DNA from: Lysinibacillus timonensis
GTDB lineage: Bacteria; Bacillota; Bacilli; Bacillales_A; Planococcaceae
Reading direction: 5' to 3'
DNA length: 64,000 nt
Assembly (NCBI RefSeq): GCF_900291985.1
Contig: NZ_LT985980.1
Location: forward strand, 832,001-896,000
Positions 59,155-64,000 of the stretch are shown piece by piece. How positions within the stretch are numbered: the first letter of the stretch is position 1; each line of letters starts with the position of its first letter. The position numbers and the translations under genes were made by a program. The notes beneath the pieces were generated by a model. It saw nothing but the letters and a program-made list of their open reading frames with translations. It searched no databases and was not told the DNA's origin.

Positions 59155-59298
59155 GAACGCGCTTTGCTTTTCCTCATGTCTAGCTTCGCGCGTTAGCCAC
59201 TCGAGGTCGCTTCAACTACACCTACGAAGGCAAAATACGCCTTCGTAGGTGTAGTCTCCAGCGCTTGTCGTGGCTGAACGAACGCGCTCCGCTTTTCC
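59155..59298. repeat. Palindromic intergenic repeat, copy 2 (in the hisS leader)
   Basis: The centre is a perfect 16-bp inverted repeat: CTACACCTACGAAGGC (59216-59231) and its complement at 59239-59254. Outer bases AGCCAC and GTGGCT also pair. The element is bounded by 19-bp direct repeats, GAACGCGCTTTGCTTTTCC (59155-59173) and the same with CC for TT (59280-59298). Its flanks resemble the element at 7407-7564, while the stem sequence differs with pairing kept. Confidence 0.8.
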
Positions 59299-59300
59299 AT

Positions 59301-59598
59301 AAAAAAAAGCCTTCGTCCATTGCAAAATCTTTTGCAAGGGACGAAAGCATTAACTTCCGCGGTTCCACCCTAGTTGATGTACTAAATAAAATAGAACATC
59401 CTCTCTTAATCGGATAACGGCCGATTCCGTCTCCCTCTACTCTACCAATTATATTTCGAAGGAAAGCCTCACAAGTGTTATTCACAATTACTTACTGTAG
59501 GAAAGATTTCAGCCTTGGTCTTCCCCTCTCTTTTTCAGCATTGGTTATTGCTACTTTCTTGGTCAATGGCAAATAAATATATTCTTTTATTCACATTA
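59301..59598 (-). promoter_or_regulatory. T-box leader of hisS-aspS
   Basis: The T-box AGGGTGGAACCGCGG lies at 59357-59371. The terminator stem (about 59309-59348) pairs GCCTTCGTCC-type bases with GGACGAA and ends in eight T. Stem I has the AGTA bulge and TGAATAACA before the closing CTTG. Aligned with the alaS leader, the specifier triplet is AAC (59477-59479, asparagine); a histidine CAC (59475-59477) overlaps it, one base inside the closing stem. About 190 bases separate the terminator from hisS, mostly filled by the palindromic repeat. Confidence 0.93.
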
Positions 59599-59604
59599 CA
59601 TCTT

Positions 59605-59634
59605 ATCTTACGAGGAAAGACATGAAGTTGTCAA
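59605..59634 (-). promoter_or_regulatory. Sigma-A promoter of hisS-aspS
   Basis: TTGACA (59629-59634), 18 bases, TAAGAT (59605-59610), directly upstream of the T-box RNA. Confidence 0.8.
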
Positions 59635-59748
59635 CTAATTTAAAAAAGTCTAGATTTTATCATTTATTTCCTTTTACAATAGAATAAATTACTAAATGTC
59701 AAAATCAGATTTAATATAATTAACTAGAGTAAGAGAGTAGGTAATTTT

Positions 59749-61293
59749 TTGAAAAGAATATATCTCTATACTGTTATAGTTTTTATAATATTTGTTCTTC
59801 TAGTATTCACTCAAAAAGATAACTCAAATAATGCTAATGTAGATACAAATGGAGACATAATCGTAACAAGTCAAGTCGTTGCACTACGTTCTGGTCCCGG
59901 ACTATCTTATGAATCGATTTCTAGCATACGAAAAGGTCAAGCTCTTACAATGATTGAACAACAAGGAGAATGGTATTACATATCAGTGAATAACGAAAAA
60001 GGTTGGGTTCCATCTTGGCAAACTTCCACCAATGTCCAATCTTCCACCTCAACAAAAACGGTTGCCATTTCACAAGTTGATGGGTTAAATATCCGTACAG
60101 GGCCATCCACATCATCAACAAGTATTAAGCAGCTCAATTTAGGGGACGAAGTACTAGTTGAATCTATCCAAGGCGATTGGGTAAAAGTCGATGAACAAAC
60201 TGGAATTTCTGGTTGGTTATCAGCTGAATACGTAGTCTTAAATGAAAGAGAAATTCAAGAAAATGATGATCAAAGTAATGCAGAGCTAGTTGTAGATCAG
60301 ACCATTTTTGCCATTTTTGTAGATTCTGTGAATGTGCGTGAGCAACAAAATTTGTCATCCAACATAGTCGGATTAGTGAATAAGGGTGACGAATTTTCTG
60401 TATTGGAAAAGCAGAAGAACTGGGTCAAAATACAATTAGAAGATGGTCGTGAAGGCTGGATATATGAGTTTTACGGTACTTTTCAACCACAAACAACTGA
60501 CCAATCACATAAAACGGTTACTATTGTCTATAATGGAACAAATTTAAGAGAATCACCATCTACTTCTTCTTTAGTAGTTACAAGAGCAAATGCTGGTGAA
60601 TCTTTTGAAATTATTTCAGAAAATGGAGATTGGTACCAAGTTTCAGTTAGTTCAGATAAAACTGCATATTTAGCAAATTGGGTCGTATCAACAAATACAA
60701 ATCAATCTCAGCAATTAACCGAACAAGTTATCGATCGAAAAGAAGGCACATTAAATGGTTTATCGATTGTACTTGATCCAGGTCATGGAGGTAATGACCA
60801 AGGTACAGCTGGGTCTCGGGGGACTATAGAGAAAGATATTACACTTATAACAGCAGAATTGTTAAAATCTAAGTTACAAGATGCTGGTGCAACGGTTTAC
60901 TTAACACGCGAAAGCGATGAATACATCGATTTAAGGAAGCGAGTTTCCATAGCACATATGAACGATGCTGACGCATTTATTAGTATCCATTATGATGCTA
61001 CAGAAGATAGTTCAATATCTGGGTTTACTACATATTACTATCATGACTACCAACAAGAACTTGCACAAGCAGTAAACAGCAGTTTAGCTAATAAAGTACC
61101 ACTAAGAGATCGAGGTGCACAACCAGGTAATTATTTAGTCTTAAGGGAAAATTACCAAAATGCGATATTAATTGAACTTGGCTATTTAAGTAATCCAAGT
61201 GAAGAACGTGTCATAACAACTGACTTTTATCGTGAACAAGCAACACTTGGTATTTATGAGGGGATTTTAGAATACTTCGATTCAAAATTATAA
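59749..61293 (+). CDS. N-acetylmuramoyl-L-alanine amidase with four SH3b domains
   Basis: A 514-residue cell-wall hydrolase cleaving the bond between muramic acid and the stem peptide. Residues about 4-21 form a signal anchor or signal peptide; four bacterial SH3 domains follow (about 36-90, 105-165, 185-243, 256-313); the Amidase_3 domain (about 335-514) has zinc ligands His346, Glu361 and His414 and the catalytic glutamate in LIELGYLSN. The start is a TTG preceded by GTAGG. It matches the place of B. subtilis yrvJ, divergent from hisS and converging with dtd. Confidence 0.92.
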   Translation: MKRIYLYTVIVFIIFVLLVFTQKDNSNNANVDTNGDIIVTSQVVALRSGPGLSYESISSIRKGQALTMIEQQGEWYYISVNNEKGWVPSWQTSTNVQSSTSTKTVAISQVDGLNIRTGPSTSSTSIKQLNLGDEVLVESIQGDWVKVDEQTGISGWLSAEYVVLNEREIQENDDQSNAELVVDQTIFAIFVDSVNVREQQNLSSNIVGLVNKGDEFSVLEKQKNWVKIQLEDGREGWIYEFYGTFQPQTTDQSHKTVTIVYNGTNLRESPSTSSLVVTRANAGESFEIISENGDWYQVSVSSDKTAYLANWVVSTNTNQSQQLTEQVIDRKEGTLNGLSIVLDPGHGGNDQGTAGSRGTIEKDITLITAELLKSKLQDAGATVYLTRESDEYIDLRKRVSIAHMNDADAFISIHYDATEDSSISGFTTYYYHDYQQELAQAVNSSLANKVPLRDRGAQPGNYLVLRENYQNAILIELGYLSNPSEERVITTDFYREQATLGIYEGILEYFDSKL

Positions 61294-61299
61294 TGAACA

Positions 61300-61345
61300 A
61301 AAAAGAATTGACCAAATGGAGTATTCCATTTGGTCATTTTTTATC
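61300..61345. terminator. Bidirectional terminator of the amidase gene and dtd
   Basis: TGACCAAATGGA (61309-61320) pairs with TCCATTTGGTCA (61325-61336), followed by six T on the plus strand and preceded by an A-rich stretch. Confidence 0.9.
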
Positions 61346-61346
61346 T

Positions 61347-61787
61347 TTATTTTGATTCGACTATAACAGTAACAGGACCATCATTAATTAACATGACATC
61401 CATCATTGCACCAAAAATACCTGTCTCAACTTTTAATCCATGTTCTATTAAAGCTTTGTTAAACTCATCCCATAAAGGTTTAGCGACTTCAGGTCTAGCA
61501 GCCTCAATAAAACTAGGCCTTCTACCTTTTTTTGTTTCAGCATATAAAGTGAATTGAGAAACAGATAATATGTCGCCTCCCTGTTCTATTATGGAACGAT
61601 TCATTTTTCCGTCTTTATCTTCCCATAGTCGAATTTCTGCAACTTTTTTTGCCACATACTTCACATCTTCAATCGTATCTGTATGTGTAATACCTACTAA
61701 TAACATATAACCTTTTTCAATAGCACCTGTAATTTCATCATCAACAGTAACAGATGCCTGTTTGCATCGTTGTATAACTACTCTCAT
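61347..61787 (-). CDS. dtd: D-aminoacyl-tRNA deacylase
   Basis: Dtd removes D-amino acids (and glycine mis-charged on tRNA-Ala) from tRNA. The 146-residue protein has [18 protein letters not shown] at the start, the SQFTLYA motif near 79-85 and GPVTVIVES near the end, the two halves of the active site. It follows relA by 20 bases, the usual pairing in Bacillales. Confidence 0.97.
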   Translation of the reverse strand: MRVVIQRCKQASVTVDDEITGAIEKGYMLLVGITHTDTIEDVKYVAKKVAEIRLWEDKDGKMNRSIIEQGGDILSVSQFTLYAETKKGRRPSFIEAARPEVAKPLWDEFNKALIEHGLKVETGIFGAMMDVMLINDGPVTVIVESK

Positions 61788-61807
61788 GACAATACCTCGA
61801 TCGAACG

Positions 61808-64000
61808 TTAATTTATGACGCGCTGAACCGAATAGATATCCGGCATTTGTTTTATTTTTTCTACGACTTTATGCAGAGCTGTAATGTTAGATATTGAAAG
61901 TGTTAAATGAAGTGTAGCAAGCTTATTATGATCTGCTTTACCTGTAACAGCTAAAATATTTACTTTCGTATCTGTAACTGCATGCATTACATCATTTAGA
62001 ATACCAGGTCTATCGTATGCTGAAACTTCAATATCTACCGGATACTCTTTTCTAGTATGATGTTGACTATGTTCCCATTCCACTTCAATTAGTCTTTCAC
62101 GGTCACCATCATTTACATTTGGACAATCAGCTCTATGAACCGAAACTCCACGTCCTTTTGTAATAAAACCAACAATTTCATCGCCAGGAACGGGTGTACA
62201 ACAACGAGATAATCGAATTAATAAGTTATCTATACCTTTCACAACAACTCCGGATTCTGTTCGTTTTTTTGTTGTTGGATTTTGCATTTCTTTTACAATT
62301 TTCTCTAGCGCTTCCTCTTGCTCTCGTTCTCGCCGTTTCTTTTCTGCCAATCGATTCACAAGTTGTTGGGCTGTAATACCACCAACCCCAACAGCTGCAT
62401 ATAAATCTTCTTCATTTGTAAAGTTTAGCTTTTCTAGAACACGTTTAACATTTTCTTGAGAAAGAACTTCTTTCATATCAAAGTCTTGAGCCTTAATCTC
62501 TTTTTCAACAAGGTCTTTGCCTTTGAGTACATTTTCTTCGCGTAAATGCTTTTTAAAGAATTGTTTAATTTTATGTTTTGCTTGAGAGCTCTGCGCAATT
62601 TTTAGCCAATCGCGACTAGGTCCAAAAGATTGTTTTGAAGTAAGTATTTCAATGATATCTCCGGTTTTCAATGGTGTATCTAAAGGGACCATTTTCCCAT
62701 TCACTTTAGCTCCAATTGTCCTATTTCCAACTTCAGAGTGTACTCGATAAGCAAAATCTATTGGAACAGATCCAGATGGTAGTTCGATCACTTCTCCTTT
62801 TGGCGTAAATACATACACCATATCTGAGAATAAATCAAACTTTAACGACTCCATAAATTCTTCAGCATTTGAGGATTCATTTTGAAATTCAAGTATTTCC
62901 CTGAACCACGTTAACTTTTGATCAATACTTTCTTTGTTTGAAGTAATTGATCTACCTTCTTTATATGCCCAGTGAGCTGCAATCCCGTATTCAGCAATTT
63001 GGTGCATTTCTTTTGTACGTATTTGAACTTCAAGAGGATCACCATATGGTCCAATTACTGTAGTGTGAAGTGATTGATATAAATTCTGTTTTGGCATTGC
63101 AATATAATCTTTAAATCTACCGGGCATTGGCTTCCAAAGAGTATGCACAATTCCTAGTACTGCATAGCAATCTTTTATACTATCGACTAATACTCGTACT
63201 GCTAATAAGTCATATATTTCATTAAATTGTTTATTTTGGAGCACCATTTTTCGATAAATACTATAAATATGTTTCGGACGGCCGTATATTTCGGCATCAA
63301 TTTCAACTTCGTCTAGTTGGATTTTGATTTCAGCCATAACATTTTCTAAATACGCTTCCCGTTCCACACGTTTTCTTTTCATCAAACTAACAATTCGATA
63401 GTATTGCTGTGGATTTAGATAACGTAGAGCAGTATCCTCTAGCTCCCATTTTACTTTTGAAATTCCAAGGCGATGAGCAAGCGGTGCAAAAATTTCTAAC
63501 GTCTCATTGGAAATTCTGCGTTGTTTTTCAGTGGATAAATGTTTTAATGTTCGCATATTATGTAGACGGTCTGCAAGTTTAATTAAAATAACTCTTATAT
63601 CTTGCGCCATCGCAACAAACATTTTTCGATGATTTTCTGCTTGTTGTTCTTTTTTTGAAAGATATTTAATTTTTCCAAGTTTCGTAACACCATCAACTAA
63701 AAGTGCTACTTCCTCATTAAATTCTCGTACTAAATCTTCCCGAGCAACAGTTGTGTCTTCAACAACATCATGTAAAAATCCTGCAGCAACTGTTTCGGGG
63801 TCCATTTGTAATTCAGCTAAAATACCTGCGACTTGTATAGGATGAATAATATAAGGTTCACCAGAACTTCTTAGTTGTTCTTTGTGAGCTTCATTTGCAA
63901 CTTCATAAGCTTTTTTTACAAAATCCACATGTTCATCATTCATATATGTTTTGACTATCGCGAATACATCTTCGGGCGTTAATATTTGCTCTTTCGCCAT
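61808..64000 (-). CDS. relA: Bifunctional (p)ppGpp synthetase/hydrolase RelA (Rel)
   Basis: The long RSH enzyme makes and degrades (p)ppGpp in the stringent response. The HD hydrolase domain (about 30-200) has HDVVEDT and [15 protein letters not shown]; the synthetase domain (about 215-370) has [13 protein letters not shown] and YQSLHTTV; the TGS domain (about 395-455), a zinc-finger region with [10 protein letters not shown], and the ACT domain (about 657-730) follow. At 730 residues it is complete: the ATG is the last codon of the window, so the upstream gene and promoter are outside it. Confidence 0.97.
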   Translation of the reverse strand: MAKEQILTPEDVFAIVKTYMNDEHVDFVKKAYEVANEAHKEQLRSSGEPYIIHPIQVAGILAELQMDPETVAAGFLHDVVEDTTVAREDLVREFNEEVALLVDGVTKLGKIKYLSKKEQQAENHRKMFVAMAQDIRVILIKLADRLHNMRTLKHLSTEKQRRISNETLEIFAPLAHRLGISKVKWELEDTALRYLNPQQYYRIVSLMKRKRVEREAYLENVMAEIKIQLDEVEIDAEIYGRPKHIYSIYRKMVLQNKQFNEIYDLLAVRVLVDSIKDCYAVLGIVHTLWKPMPGRFKDYIAMPKQNLYQSLHTTVIGPYGDPLEVQIRTKEMHQIAEYGIAAHWAYKEGRSITSNKESIDQKLTWFREILEFQNESSNAEEFMESLKFDLFSDMVYVFTPKGEVIELPSGSVPIDFAYRVHSEVGNRTIGAKVNGKMVPLDTPLKTGDIIEILTSKQSFGPSRDWLKIAQSSQAKHKIKQFFKKHLREENVLKGKDLVEKEIKAQDFDMKEVLSQENVKRVLEKLNFTNEEDLYAAVGVGGITAQQLVNRLAEKKRREREQEEALEKIVKEMQNPTTKKRTESGVVVKGIDNLLIRLSRCCTPVPGDEIVGFITKGRGVSVHRADCPNVNDGDRERLIEVEWEHSQHHTRKEYPVDIEVSAYDRPGILNDVMHAVTDTKVNILAVTGKADHNKLATLHLTLSISNITALHKVVEKIKQMPDIYSVQRVIN

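Noticed and set aside
59222-59485. 87-residue frame inside the hisS leader
   Set aside because: It runs through the T-box, the terminator and the palindromic repeat; the RNA elements explain the sequence fully.

Overview
The window is a 64 kb piece of low-GC Gram-positive chromosome whose gene order follows the Bacillus subtilis relA-to-floA (yqfA) region almost gene for gene. AT-rich codon use, strong purine-rich ribosome binding sites, T-box leaders, a CIRCE operator and four sporulation genes (gpr, spoIIP, sigK, spo0M) indicate an endospore-forming member of the Bacillales. The divergence of the proteins from Bacillus and the orphan eukaryotic-type HisA make a Lysinibacillus/Solibacillus/Ureibacillus-type genus my best guess; this is inference, because no rRNA gene is present. 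I see no insertion sequence, prophage, CRISPR array, rRNA or tRNA gene.

Layout, left to right (most genes are on the minus strand, so transcription mainly runs right to left). 1-2 kb: floA (cut by the window edge), nfeD/yqeZ, rpsU. 2-11.5 kb: deoC, tRNA modification (mtaB), rRNA and ribosomal-protein methylation (rsmE, prmA), and the heat-shock group dnaJ, dnaK, grpE, hrcA with promoter and CIRCE. 11-18 kb: hemW, lepA, sporulation genes spoIIP-gpr, and rpsT/holA. 18-22 kb: yqzM and the DNA-uptake operon comEA-comEB-comEC. 22-27 kb: the tightly packed operon yqeG-yqeH-aroE-yhbY-nadD-yqeK-rsfS-yqeM, serving ribosome assembly, NAD and shikimate synthesis. 27.5-28.4 kb: an uninterrupted sigK, apparently starting at CTG, and a 29-residue hydrophobic microprotein. 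28.6-38 kb: mtnN, yrrS, greA, udk, trhP2-trhP1-trmR (wobble uridine modification), mltG, two DUF1292 genes, ruvX, yrzL. 38-41.3 kb: alaS with a T-box leader. 41.4-45.2 kb: a small accessory block (threonine-aldolase-like enzyme, spo0M, a frameshifted DUF1801 gene, a SIMPL protein, a DinB-family protein). 45.3-55.5 kb: recD2, a eukaryotic HIS6-type hisA, a TPR protein, mnmA, cysteine desulfurase, cymR, rarA, an unknown helical protein, tcdA. 55.6-64 kb: 6S RNA, aspS and hisS behind a T-box leader, an SH3b-amidase, dtd and relA.

The common theme is translation and its quality control: tRNA charging (alaS, hisS, aspS), tRNA modification (mtaB, mnmA with its sulfur donor, tcdA, trhP1/2, trmR), ribosome biogenesis (rsfS, yqeH, yhbY, rsmE, prmA, lepA), stress response (relA, hrcA regulon, 6S RNA) and D-amino-acid proofreading (dtd). 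Second threads are competence and DNA maintenance (comE, holA, recD2, rarA, ruvX) and sporulation.

The points most worth a second look are the CTG start of sigK, the eukaryotic-type HisA, the A9-tract frameshift in the DUF1801 gene, the palindromic repeat family seen in two places (one inside the hisS 5' untranslated region), an AAC/CAC ambiguity in the hisS-aspS T-box specifier, the inverted repeat spanning the comEA start, and the folded leader of greA.
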